The notes below the pieces were generated by a model. It saw only the letters and a program-made list of their open reading frames with translations. It was not told the DNA's origin and searched no databases. A stretch of DNA of 64,000 bases. It comes from Leptofilum sp965223525. GTDB lineage: Bacteria > Chloroflexota > Anaerolineae > Promineifilales > Promineifilaceae. Location: positions 2,108,001-2,172,000 of the forward strand of contig NZ_CBDCWX010000005.1 of NCBI RefSeq assembly GCF_965223525.1, in the 5' to 3' direction. Made by a program: the position numbers and the translations under genes. Positions 32,994 to 41,697 of this stretch are shown one piece after another; position 1 is the stretch's first letter, and each line of letters starts with the position of its first letter.

Positions 32994-35942
32994 ATGCCAA
33001 TCATACCCATGCAGGCAGCCATTTTCGCCCAAACAGCAGACGGTCTTTCGTGGCCGTCTATTTCATTTGCGCTGTTGGTTGGCGCCTTGGCACTTTCTGC
33101 CTACATCTTGCTGCGCCGCTATCGCTCTCGCCAACTACTCATCCAGCGCGTTGCCGAGCTAGAAGCCCTTAGCGATGCGGGACGCGCCCTGGTTGCCGCC
33201 CAGCTAGACGTGGATGCCCTGGCTGAACTCATCGCCAACGAAGCGGGGCAGGTCATTGATAACCGGACTTTTCAGGTGGGGCTGTTTGAGGATACCGATT
33301 ACCACATTTTGTATTGGACGATTCGCAGCAAACGGCAGGAAACACCCTGCACTTTCGATCTGCGCGAAGGAGGTGGTATCATTAGCTGGGTACGCACAGC
33401 CAAACACCCTTTACTCGTGCGTGATTTTGAGCGGGAGCTAGACAAATTGCCTGCTCGCCCCCGTTACATCAGCAATTCGCCCCCACGTTCGGCCATCTTC
33501 ATTCCCTTAATTAGTGGCAACGACACCATTGGTATTGTAGCTGCTCAAAGCGGCCAGCCTAGCCGCTTTAATGAGGAAGATTTGCGCCGCCTTACCATTT
33601 TGGCCAACCAGGCGGCAGCGGCCATTGCCCACGCCCAGCTTTTTGCACAGGAACGTCGCCGCGCTGCCCATTTGGAGTTGGTAGGGCAGATTGGGTTAGA
33701 AATCAGTAAGGTGCAAAATCAGGATGAGATTTTTAGCCGCGTGGTGGAGCTCACGCAGGAAACGTTCGATTTTCATTTAGTTTCAATTTTTTGCATTGAC
33801 CCAGTAACAAGCGAGATAATGATTCAGGCAAGCAGTGGCCTAGAGGTATTCACCGAAAATTGGCGCGTTCAGCCAGGGCTAGGTTTGATTGGCACGGCCG
33901 TTTCCACCCAGCAAACGATCATCAGCAACAATACCAGCGAAGATGAGTTGTTTATAGCCAAAGACAATCCATTAGAAAATAGCACACTCTCAGAGATGGC
34001 ATTGCCGCTCATTGTGGATGGCGAGGTGGTAGGCGTGCTGGATGTGCAAAGTCCTAAGGCTGGTGTCTTCACCCGCATAGAGAAGATGACGCTGGAAGCC
34101 CTTGCCTCCGAAGTTGCCATCTCCATCAGCAAGTTGCGACAACTGGCCCGCCAGCGGGAGCAAGCTTGGCTGACCACTGCCCAACTTCAGGTGGCAGAGG
34201 CCGTCAGCCGCAGCACGGATTTGGAAGAGATTCTCGCCGCTGTCAGCCGTCTCACCACAATGCTGGCAGGCGTGCCATTTTGTGTCATTTTGTTGTGGGA
34301 TGAGGAAACGGCCATTTATCGTTGCAGCCACAGCATCGGGTTTACGCCAGAAGGGGATGCCCTCATTCAGCAATTGCGCCTGAAAATTGGGGATTGGCCC
34401 GCGCTGGATGCTGTGCACGTAGGCCAAGAGCAGCTTACGACCAAAAAAGTGCCTACTTGGCTGCACCGTCTAGAAGATGACCAGCCACCGCCACAGAAGC
34501 TCCTGCTGCTGCCCGTTAACACTCTTAATGAGATGATGGGTGTTATGGTGGTGAGCAATGATGACACTCCCCGTGATCATGCCGACGTGCTACAAACGCC
34601 AGGCCGTCGGGCAGAGCTACTAGACAGCATTAGCCAACAGCTAGCCCGTGGCCTGGAAAATTGGCATCTTCGCAATGCCCAGCAAGAAGAAGCGTGGGTC
34701 AATACCGCACTGTTTCAGGTGGCTGCAGCCGTCAACAGTCTTATTGATCTAAACGAAATTCTGGACACCATCGCTCGCCTGGTACCCATGCTGGTTGGTG
34801 TGGAAAGCTGCATCATTCTCATCTGGGACGAGGAACGCCAGCAGTTTTCGCCTGGCCCCAGCTTTGGCATCAATGAGATGGGGCGGGGATTGTTGGAGAC
34901 GCTAGCGCTGGATCAGCAGGAATTTGATGACATTACGCCCAAGCTGGCCGATTCACTCTCGCCAACTGGCACATACTACATCATTCAACTGCCGCCCTGG
35001 TTGGAAAAAGTGCTTGGCACCCAGCAGGCGTTTGGCTTTCCGCTGAATGCACGGGGGCAGCTCGTGGGGGCAATGGTGATCGGTTCGCTAATGGAAAACG
35101 GCCGTTCCCTCACCAACCGCCGCCTCAATATTCTCACAGGCATCGCGCATCAGGCAGCAACGGCCGTTGTCAATCACCATCTCTACCAGGAAGCCGCCGA
35201 GCGCAACCGGCTAGAGCGTGAGCTAGACGTTGCCCGCGAAATTCAGGCCAGCCTCATCCCTGATGGCAACCCAGATATCCCCGGCTGCACCGTTGCCAGC
35301 TATTGGCAAGCTGCCCGCCAGGTCAGTGGCGATTTCTACGATTTCTTTACCCTGCGGGATGGCAGTTGGGGCATCGTTGTTGCCGATGTAGCCGATAAGG
35401 GCATTCCAGCAGCGCTGTTTATGGCGCTGTGCCGCACCATTTTGCGGGCTGTGGCCATTAACCGGGGTGATCCGGCCGAAGCCCTGCGCCGTGCCAACGA
35501 AATCATTGATCAGGATACGCAATCCGATCTGTTTGTCACCATCTTTTACGCCATCTGGCAGCCAGAACTGGGGCAGATTAGCTACGCCAACGCAGGCCAC
35601 AATCCGCCTCTGCTGCTGCGCCAAAATGGCAGCAGCGCGCTCCTCACCGACCACGGCATGGCTTTGGGAGTACTGCCAGATATTGATTTTCAAACATACA
35701 CCATCCCGTTTTTGCCAGGAGACACCCTGCTGCTTTATACCGATGGGGTCACCGAGGCAATGAACGAAGATTTGGATGAATTTGGGCTGAAACGTCTGGA
35801 ACAAGCCGCCAAATTGTTGCATCATCGAGATGCCACCCAGATTGCCCACAGTATCACCAGCGCCATTCAACATCATGCTGGCAACACCCCCCAGTTTGAT
35901 GATGTAACGTTAGTTGTGGTAAAACGAGATGGAAACAGGTAG
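32994..35942 (+). CDS. GAF-SpoIIE PP2C phosphatase (RsbU-like)
   Basis: 982 residues from the ATG at 32994. An N-terminal helix (WPSISFALLVGALALSAYILL) probably anchors it. About four GAF-like segments follow (for example residues 45-215, 225-390, 400-555, 565-725). The C-terminal SpoIIE/PP2C domain (about 745-980) has the metal-binding aspartates in VSGDFYDFF, VADVADKGIPAALFM and LYTDGVTEAMNE. It would dephosphorylate the STAS antagonists encoded just upstream in response to signals sensed by the GAF modules. The stop TAG at 35940-35942 is the start of a REP palindrome, so the extreme C-terminus may have been reset by that insertion. Confidence 0.93.
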   Translation: MPIIPMQAAIFAQTADGLSWPSISFALLVGALALSAYILLRRYRSRQLLIQRVAELEALSDAGRALVAAQLDVDALAELIANEAGQVIDNRTFQVGLFEDTDYHILYWTIRSKRQETPCTFDLREGGGIISWVRTAKHPLLVRDFERELDKLPARPRYISNSPPRSAIFIPLISGNDTIGIVAAQSGQPSRFNEEDLRRLTILANQAAAAIAHAQLFAQERRRAAHLELVGQIGLEISKVQNQDEIFSRVVELTQETFDFHLVSIFCIDPVTSEIMIQASSGLEVFTENWRVQPGLGLIGTAVSTQQTIISNNTSEDELFIAKDNPLENSTLSEMALPLIVDGEVVGVLDVQSPKAGVFTRIEKMTLEALASEVAISISKLRQLARQREQAWLTTAQLQVAEAVSRSTDLEEILAAVSRLTTMLAGVPFCVILLWDEETAIYRCSHSIGFTPEGDALIQQLRLKIGDWPALDAVHVGQEQLTTKKVPTWLHRLEDDQPPPQKLLLLPVNTLNEMMGVMVVSNDDTPRDHADVLQTPGRRAELLDSISQQLARGLENWHLRNAQQEEAWVNTALFQVAAAVNSLIDLNEILDTIARLVPMLVGVESCIILIWDEERQQFSPGPSFGINEMGRGLLETLALDQQEFDDITPKLADSLSPTGTYYIIQLPPWLEKVLGTQQAFGFPLNARGQLVGAMVIGSLMENGRSLTNRRLNILTGIAHQAATAVVNHHLYQEAAERNRLERELDVAREIQASLIPDGNPDIPGCTVASYWQAARQVSGDFYDFFTLRDGSWGIVVADVADKGIPAALFMALCRTILRAVAINRGDPAEALRRANEIIDQDTQSDLFVTIFYAIWQPELGQISYANAGHNPPLLLRQNGSSALLTDHGMALGVLPDIDFQTYTIPFLPGDTLLLYTDGVTEAMNEDLDEFGLKRLEQAAKLLHHRDATQIAHSITSAIQHHAGNTPQFDDVTLVVVKRDGNR

Positions 35943-36003
35943 GGGCGAGGCAGGTGGAAAGTAAGATCGATTAGCAAAGAATCTAGCACCACCTGCCTCG
36001 CCC
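35943..36003. repeat. REP palindrome 4 (distant from RAYT)
   Basis: Arms GGGCGAGGCAGGTGG (35943-35957) and CCACCTGCCTCGCCC (35989-36003), perfect, with a 31-nt loop unlike that of copies 1 and 2. It is preceded by GTAG like copies 1 and 2 and supplies the stop codon of the SpoIIE phosphatase. It is 12.7 kb from the RAYT gene. Confidence 0.9.
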
Positions 36004-36052
36004 AATAATGTAAGAAGAGTCGCACTTCTGAGACAAGTAAAAAGTGAGAGAG

Positions 36053-36856
36053 ATGAGCGAAAATAAAAACAAAATTGATAATCCAAATATTAACCGAGCG
36101 GCGCGGATGGGTCGCCGCACAGAAGATGAGCGGCTGCTAGCTGGCCCAGCACTGGGCGAGACGCCCTTCTACAAAACCGACACTTGGCGCGTTATGCGGA
36201 TCATGGGTGAGTTTGTAGAGGGATTTGATGCGCTGGCAGAGTTGGGTACGGCCGTTACCATCTTTGGCTCGGCGCGTACAAAACCGGGAGATGCGGAATA
36301 TGAAACGGCCGTGTCCGTTGCCAAAACGCTGGGCGAAGCCGGCTTCAACATCATCACCGGCGGCGGGCCAGGCATTATGGAAGCAGGCAACAAAGGAGCT
36401 AAACTTGCAGGTGTGCAGTCCGTTGGTTTGAATATTGAACTGCCGTTCGAGCAGCATCTTAACCCGCACGTTGATTTGTCCATTGACTTCCGCTACTTTT
36501 TCACCCGCAAAGTGATGCTGGTGAAATATGCTCAGGCGTTTGTCATTTTCCCCGGCGGCTTTGGCACGATGGATGAGCTGTTTGAGTCGTTGACCCTCAT
36601 TCAAACCGGCAAGGTCCAAAATTTCCCAGTTGTGTTGTTCGACACCAGCTATTGGAGCGGATTGGTTGATTGGCTGAAAAACAGCATGTTGGCTGGTGGC
36701 AAAATCTCGCCAGAAGATTTGGATTTACTCATCCTGACAGATTCTGCTGAGGAAGCGCGGGATGCCATTTTGCGCTGCTTGCAAGACCAGGCATGGCGGT
36801 TGCAGCAAGAAGAAGGTGCCAGAAACGTGGCCCGGCGGGCTTACGGCAACAAATAA
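36053..36856 (+). CDS. LOG-family protein (TIGR00730; nucleotide phosphoribohydrolase-like)
   Basis: 267 residues from the ATG at 36053, with GAGAGAG ahead. VTIFGSARTKPGDAEYE, IITGGGPGIMEAGNKGA and FVIFPGGFGTMDELFE are the LOG/lysine-decarboxylase-like signatures; PGGxGTxxE is the catalytic motif of enzymes that cleave nucleoside 5'-monophosphates to base and ribose 5-phosphate. The charged N-terminal extension (about 45 residues) is typical of the longer bacterial class. No operon partner. Two ACGGCCGT sites, plus one in the gap after the stop. Confidence 0.88.
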   Translation: MSENKNKIDNPNINRAARMGRRTEDERLLAGPALGETPFYKTDTWRVMRIMGEFVEGFDALAELGTAVTIFGSARTKPGDAEYETAVSVAKTLGEAGFNIITGGGPGIMEAGNKGAKLAGVQSVGLNIELPFEQHLNPHVDLSIDFRYFFTRKVMLVKYAQAFVIFPGGFGTMDELFESLTLIQTGKVQNFPVVLFDTSYWSGLVDWLKNSMLAGGKISPEDLDLLILTDSAEEARDAILRCLQDQAWRLQQEEGARNVARRAYGNK

Positions 36857-37030
36857 ACCAAAATTTACGGCCGTTTCATTCATTTTTGACCAAAATATTG
36901 TAAATTAGGCTATTGTAATTTCTTGCTTAAACTAATACTCTATAGGGTAACTGGACAAGGTGGGAACAATTTGTCCGTCGTTGACGTTATCCAGTGAATT
37001 CTATCAACCTCATCAATAATAAAAATCATT

Positions 37031-39478
37031 ATGACTCCAGATAAAATTGGCCGTTATGAAATAAAGCAAGAGATTGGGCGCGGCGGTATGGCAACCGTCT
37101 ATGAAGCGTACGATCCCCGGTTTGAACGCACAGTGGCATTGAAGATGCTCCCCCGCGAATTTATGCACGAGGCAGAGTTCCGGGCGCGATTTACCCGCGA
37201 GGCGCGCACCATTGCCACGCTGGAGCATCCAGCTATTGTGCCCGTGTATGATTTTGGCGAAGAAGATGGCCAGCCTTTCCTGGTGATGCGCCTGATGACG
37301 GGTGGTTCGCTATCGGATCGCTTGGCAGAGGGGCCGATTCCGATTGATGAAGCGGCCGTTATTCTCAAGCGTCTTGGTTCGGCATTGGATCGCGCACACA
37401 AAATGGGCATCATTCATCGAGACCTCAAGCCCAGCAATGTCCTTTTTGACCAGTATGGCGATGCGTTTTTGGCCGATTTTGGCATTGTGCATGTTTCCTC
37501 GTCTACTAATGCGCTTACCGCCAGCGGCAGTTTGGTGGGCACACCCACCTACATGAGTCCAGAACAGGTATATGGCGACAAACAGCTAGACGGCCGTTCC
37601 GACATTTACGCACTTGGGGTCATCCTCTTCCAAATGCTCACCGGCAACACCCCCTTTGATGCCGACACGCCTGCCCGCATGATGATGAAGCATGTGATGG
37701 ATCCCGTGCCGGAAATTTTGACGATGCGACCCGATTTGCCTCCCGCCTGCAACGAAATTATCAGCAAGGCGATGGCCAAAGAGCGGGATGAGCGCTTTGC
37801 TTCTGCTACCGATTTGTCTTCGGCACTGACCGCCATCACGGAACGCGGCCTGGAAAAACCTACTTTAGACAAGCTGGAGGACGAACTCAGCGAAATGAAG
37901 GCAGAGCTGATGGAGGAGATACCTCCGCCTGTGACGCCCGCTCGCACAACGGCCGTTCCGCTAGATACCGCCACTACCGCTCCAGAAGTGCCACCACCGC
38001 CCCCACCAGCTACTGAGGCAGCGGAGCCAGTTAGTTTCCCCACGCCAACACCTGCACCGCAAGCCCAAGCTGGCAGTGGCGGCGTACCCAAGTGGATTTG
38101 GGGCGTCGCTGCGGTTGTGGTTTTGCTTTGCATTGGTGGCGGTATTGCTGCCTTTTCCTTGTTTTCTGACGACGGATTTGCGCTGTTTGGCGATGACCCG
38201 ACCAGCACACCGCGCCCAGATGAGGATGAGGAAGAAGATGAGGTGGATGACGAAGCAACGGCCGAAGCGATTGCCGCCCGTGAAACCGAAGAAGCGGTTC
38301 CGACGCCAACTGAGATACCAACAGAAGCTCCTACGGAAACGGCCGTACCGCCAACCAATACGGCCGTGCCCCCAACCCACACCCCCACGCCAGATGCAGT
38401 TGCCACCCGCATAAGTGCAGAAGCAACCCGCGAGGCGGCTGCTAGTCCCACCCCGCCGCCTCCTCCACCCCCACCAAGTGGAAGCCTAGAACCCATCTTT
38501 GGTCCTGTAGATGACACCATCCCGCATGACAATGATGAATTCCTGGAATCCTTGTATGCGGGTGCCTCGCCAGCCAACTTCGTCATGCGTACAGAAATCA
38601 TGAACCCCTATGGGCCAGGCACAGGTAGCTGGGATTTTGGCCTCATTTTCCGGCAGCGGGAAGTAGATGATGAACTACGACTTGTCGTACGTTCTGATGG
38701 TTTGTGGACGCTCAACGACCGCACACCGGGGACAAACAACATTTTGCAGGAAGGGGATGCTTTGCCTTATCTCAATCTGAATAGCGGCGACTCCAACATC
38801 TTTGAGCTAATTGCCGTTGGAGACTTTGGGTTCTTTTTCCTGAATGAGATATTGGTTGCTCAATTAGATCTTTCTTCGCGTGATAATCCAGGCGATATGG
38901 CCTTAGGCACCGGTTTTTATAGCAGTAGTGAAATCGATGGCGAAGCGACGGATTTCTTTGACTTTACGCTTTGGCCTGTAGCACCTGTTTTTGGGCCGAC
39001 AAGCGGCCGCCTTGTTCATGCGCTGGATGATTTAATCAAGCTGGAACCAGCCGATGTGGATCAGGTGAATTTTATTGTTGAAGCGATTTTTACGAATCCC
39101 TTTGCCGCCTCAGTAAACGGTTGGGATTATGGGTTTGCTCTACGCAGCAATGGTTCCTTCAAATATTGGCTGGTCGTAGCCTCTGAAGGCGATTGGCAAT
39201 TGGCAGATAGGCAAGGCAGCGCCGATAACGAAGTGACGGTAGCAGAAGGTGAACTAACCAACCTGAACTTGGGTGCCAATGAGAAAAACCTGCTTCGTGT
39301 GGTTGTCTGGGGCAATGTTGGTTACTTCTTTGTCAATGACGTATTTGTTGCTGAGTTGGATCTATCTAGCAACCAGGATTCTGGCGATATTCAAGTATTT
39401 ACTGCGTTTTACTTTGATCACGAAATTGAGGGCGAAGCAACGGAATTTGAGAACTTTACAATCATTCCGCTGCCGTAA
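37031..39478 (+). CDS. PknB-type Ser/Thr protein kinase with repeated ectodomain
   Basis: 815 residues. Residues 8-265 are a Hanks kinase: IGRGGMATVYEAYD (Gly loop), VALKML (Lys), IIHRDLKPSNVLFD (catalytic loop), ADFGIVHV (DFG). A Pro-rich linker, a transmembrane helix (WIWGVAAVVVLLCIGGGIAAF, about 355-375), an acidic segment and a Pro/Thr stalk (PTPTEIPTEAPTETA) follow. The outer part is two copies of a 155-residue beta domain (EPIFGPVDDT... and VFGPTSGRLV..., each with SWDFG/GWDYGF and LDLSS), perhaps concanavalin-like. This is a receptor kinase whose ligand-binding part has been duplicated. Ligand and substrates unknown. Confidence 0.9.
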   Translation: MTPDKIGRYEIKQEIGRGGMATVYEAYDPRFERTVALKMLPREFMHEAEFRARFTREARTIATLEHPAIVPVYDFGEEDGQPFLVMRLMTGGSLSDRLAEGPIPIDEAAVILKRLGSALDRAHKMGIIHRDLKPSNVLFDQYGDAFLADFGIVHVSSSTNALTASGSLVGTPTYMSPEQVYGDKQLDGRSDIYALGVILFQMLTGNTPFDADTPARMMMKHVMDPVPEILTMRPDLPPACNEIISKAMAKERDERFASATDLSSALTAITERGLEKPTLDKLEDELSEMKAELMEEIPPPVTPARTTAVPLDTATTAPEVPPPPPPATEAAEPVSFPTPTPAPQAQAGSGGVPKWIWGVAAVVVLLCIGGGIAAFSLFSDDGFALFGDDPTSTPRPDEDEEEDEVDDEATAEAIAARETEEAVPTPTEIPTEAPTETAVPPTNTAVPPTHTPTPDAVATRISAEATREAAASPTPPPPPPPPSGSLEPIFGPVDDTIPHDNDEFLESLYAGASPANFVMRTEIMNPYGPGTGSWDFGLIFRQREVDDELRLVVRSDGLWTLNDRTPGTNNILQEGDALPYLNLNSGDSNIFELIAVGDFGFFFLNEILVAQLDLSSRDNPGDMALGTGFYSSSEIDGEATDFFDFTLWPVAPVFGPTSGRLVHALDDLIKLEPADVDQVNFIVEAIFTNPFAASVNGWDYGFALRSNGSFKYWLVVASEGDWQLADRQGSADNEVTVAEGELTNLNLGANEKNLLRVVVWGNVGYFFVNDVFVAELDLSSNQDSGDIQVFTAFYFDHEIEGEATEFENFTIIPLP

Positions 39479-39479
39479 A

Positions 39480-39555
39480 TCGGTAACCTATAATCGGTAA
39501 TCAGTGAACAGTTAACTGACTACCGACCTACTGAATACTGTTTACTGATCACTGG
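39480..39555. repeat. GTAATCAGTGAACAGT-type repeat between convergent genes
   Basis: GGTAATCAGTGAACAG and CTGTTTACTGATCACT make an imperfect stem, with CTACCGACCTACTG between. It separates the ends of the kinase gene and trmD and could stop transcription from both sides. Same family as 28225-28310. Confidence 0.5.
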
Positions 39556-40318
39556 CCTCAGTGGCCAGTTTGCCTAAAAACCAACGGTCGTCTTCGCTGA
39601 GACCGGCAGTGAGCAGCAGATCGGGGCGGCGCTGCCAAGTGCGGCGCAGAGCTTCCTCTCGCCGCCAGCGAGAAATGTTCGCCGCGTGGCCAGAGCGCAA
39701 TACTTCTGGCACAGACCAGTCGCGGAATGTTTCAGGGCGGGTGTAGTGGGGGCCTTCTAACAAGCCTGTGGCGTGACTATCTTCTTCAGCGGCGTCTTCT
39801 GCACCCAACACGCCAGGCAGAAGCCGAGCCACCGCATCCACCACCACCATTGCCGCCAGTTCCCCTCCAGTTAATACAAAGTCGCCAATCGAAATTTCAT
39901 CTGTGACCAGATGTTGGCGTACACGTTCGTCTACGCCTTCGTAACGGCCGCATAGCAGCAATAGGCGTGGGTGTTGCACGAGTTCTTGAGCAACTTTTTG
40001 GGTAAACGGCCGTCCCTGCGGCGTTAGCAAAATGATGGGCAATCTCCAGTCGCTAGGTTCTAATCTCTGTTTTTCTGGAGACTGAAGATTGGAGACTAAT
40101 GACTCTACGGCCGTAAAAATTGGCCCCGGCTTCAGCACCATGCCGCCGCCACCACCGTAGGGCGGCTCGTCCGTCACACGGTGTTTGCCGCTAGCGTAAT
40201 CGCGCAGGTTGTGCAGATTGATGTGTAGCAAGCCGGCTGCCTGCGCCCGCTTGAGGATGCTTTCATTCAAGTACCCCGGAAACATCTCCGGGAAGAGCGT
40301 GAGGATGTCTATGTGCAT
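39542..40318 (-). CDS. trmD: tRNA (guanine37-N1)-methyltransferase
   Basis: 258 residues from the ATG at 40318; a longer frame to 40354 is rejected because family members begin MxIDILTLFPEMF. TrmD adds the m1G37 methyl group that prevents frameshifting. SAM-knot motifs: DEPPYGGGGGMVLKPGP, LLTPQGRPFTQ, LLLCGRYEGVDERV, SIGDFVLTGGELAAM and DSHATGLLEGPHYTRPE. Between AVESL and IILLTPQG there is an extra segment, SNLQSPEKQRLEPSDWRL, matching in type the extra segment in QueG and encoded by a palindromic repeat copy. Divergent from the acyl-CoA dehydrogenase-like gene, 86 bp apart. Confidence 0.95.
   Translation of the reverse strand: MHIDILTLFPEMFPGYLNESILKRAQAAGLLHINLHNLRDYASGKHRVTDEPPYGGGGGMVLKPGPIFTAVESLVSNLQSPEKQRLEPSDWRLPIILLTPQGRPFTQKVAQELVQHPRLLLLCGRYEGVDERVRQHLVTDEISIGDFVLTGGELAAMVVVDAVARLLPGVLGAEDAAEEDSHATGLLEGPHYTRPETFRDWSVPEVLRSGHAANISRWRREEALRRTWQRRPDLLLTAGLSEDDRWFLGKLATEASDQ
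40041..40098. repeat. Palindromic insert inside trmD
   Basis: AATCTCCAGTCGCTAGG on one side and TGGAGACTGAAGATTGGAG on the other are a diverged copy of the palindrome seen in queG. It is in frame. The order of encoded motifs (SNLQSP then DWRL) is reversed relative to QueG (DWRLE then SNLQSP), as expected if the element is inserted in the other orientation. Confidence 0.7.
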
Positions 40319-40404
40319 GGCGGCAAGTATGGGATAGCGTGACGACTGTGTCAAGGGATTGTACGCGGTGGCGAGAGTTGTGGATTGTGGTTAGAATCAA
40401 ATTT

Positions 40405-41580
40405 ATGGAAAAAATGATGAATGACATGGAAAAATTAAATGAAAAGAATGTAGAAACGGCCGTTTCCCTGGCCACCACCCTCGCCCAACAGTTTGCCAGC
40501 CGTGCCGACGAAGCGGACAAAGCGGGCGTGCTACCCACTGAGGATGTGGCCGCACTGAAGGAATCTGGCTATTTAGGCATTAGCATACCGCGTGAATTTG
40601 GCGGCTATGGTCTGTCGCTGCGGGATTGCGTGGCGGCACAGTTGGCGTTGGCGCAGGGCAGCACTTCTACCGCCATTGTGGCGGGGATGCAGGTGCATAT
40701 TTTTGGCCACCAGCGGGAAGTTCGCAGTTGGGATGAGGATTGGTATGCACAGTTTTGCCGCTTGGCGGCCAGTGGGTCGCTGTTCAACTCGGTTGCCAGC
40801 GAGCCAGCAATGGGTAGTCCTTCGCGCGGTGGGTTGCCAGCCACAACGGCCGTTCCCACACAAAATGGAGATGGGTGGGTTGTAAACGGCCGTAAAACCT
40901 GGTCCACGGGCGGCAAACACCTTACCCACATGCTCGTTCGCGTTGATTTGGAAGGTGAAGGGGCTGTCGTATTGGTGGAGCAGGAGATGCCCGGCGTTGA
41001 GTGGATCACCACTTGGAGCGATTCGCTCAGCCTGCGTGCCAGCGACAGTCACGATGTGGTTTTCACCAATGTTCATATTCCCAAAAATTATGTGGTTGAG
41101 CGTGGCGGACGCAAGCCAGAGCCAAACGTTTGGTTCCCAATGATTATGTCAACTATTTACTTGGGCGCAGCACTAGCTGCGCGTAATCGTGTTATCCAAT
41201 TTGCGTTGGAGCGCGTGCCGACGGCTTTGGGCAAACCGATTGCCACGCTGCCCAAAATCCAGCGGCAAATTGGGGAAATTGACGTGGCTTTGCAGGCGGC
41301 GCGTTCGCTGCTGTTTGACGTGGCAGGTGAATGGACGGGCAACGATGCAGACCGTAAAAAGATGTCCGCCCGCATTGCCGCCGCTAAAACAATGGTGACG
41401 GAAACGGCCAACAAAGTGACCGACCAAGCCTTACGCATTGCCGGGGGCAGCAGCATCACCAAAGCCCTGCCGCTAGAGCGTTACTTCCGCGACGTGCGGG
41501 CTGGCTCCATGCAGCCCCCCTCCGGCGACACCGCGCTGGAAATGGTTGGCCGCGCCGCCATCGCCGAATTTGATGATTAG
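40405..41580 (+). CDS. Acyl-CoA dehydrogenase-like flavoprotein
   Basis: 391 residues from the first ATG of a cluster at 40405-40426. IPREFGGYGLSLRDCVAAQ, GGKHLTHMLVR (FAD region), a central beta domain, and a helical C-terminus (RIAGGSSITKALPLERYFRDVRAG) follow the acyl-CoA dehydrogenase plan. The usual catalytic glutamate near the C-terminus (YEG type) is not seen; the segment reads SMQPPSGDTALEMVGR. That is more like the flavin monooxygenase/DszC-type branch or unusual dehydrogenases. Neighbour paa genes are on the other strand 1 kb away, so any link to aromatic degradation is a guess. Three ACGGCCGT sites. Confidence 0.8.
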   Translation: MEKMMNDMEKLNEKNVETAVSLATTLAQQFASRADEADKAGVLPTEDVAALKESGYLGISIPREFGGYGLSLRDCVAAQLALAQGSTSTAIVAGMQVHIFGHQREVRSWDEDWYAQFCRLAASGSLFNSVASEPAMGSPSRGGLPATTAVPTQNGDGWVVNGRKTWSTGGKHLTHMLVRVDLEGEGAVVLVEQEMPGVEWITTWSDSLSLRASDSHDVVFTNVHIPKNYVVERGGRKPEPNVWFPMIMSTIYLGAALAARNRVIQFALERVPTALGKPIATLPKIQRQIGEIDVALQAARSLLFDVAGEWTGNDADRKKMSARIAAAKTMVTETANKVTDQALRIAGGSSITKALPLERYFRDVRAGSMQPPSGDTALEMVGRAAIAEFDD

Positions 41581-41607
41581 CCACAGAGAACACGGAGAGT
41601 TAAGAGA
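41580..41607. repeat. Left inverted repeat of the 41.6-42.4 kb segment
   Basis: 28 bases starting GCCACAGAGAACACGG match the reverse complement of 42334-42361 at 25 of 28 positions. It begins at the last base of the stop codon of the acyl-CoA dehydrogenase-like gene. Confidence 0.75.
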
Positions 41608-41697
41608 TTTGTAATTATAAAGCCCTACAAGCTGTGGTCGGCGTCCTTGCCGTGCTACCAGCGAGCACCGATCAGTGGAAGTAACAGGAGGGGCGTC

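Noticed and set aside
35223..35876. 217-residue minus-strand frame
   Set aside because: Shadow of the SpoIIE domain of the RsbU-like gene.
37606..38601. 331-residue minus-strand frame opposite the PknB-type kinase gene
   Set aside because: It is a Ser/Gly/Val-rich shadow of the Pro/Thr stalk and kinase codons, with no motif and no ribosome site.
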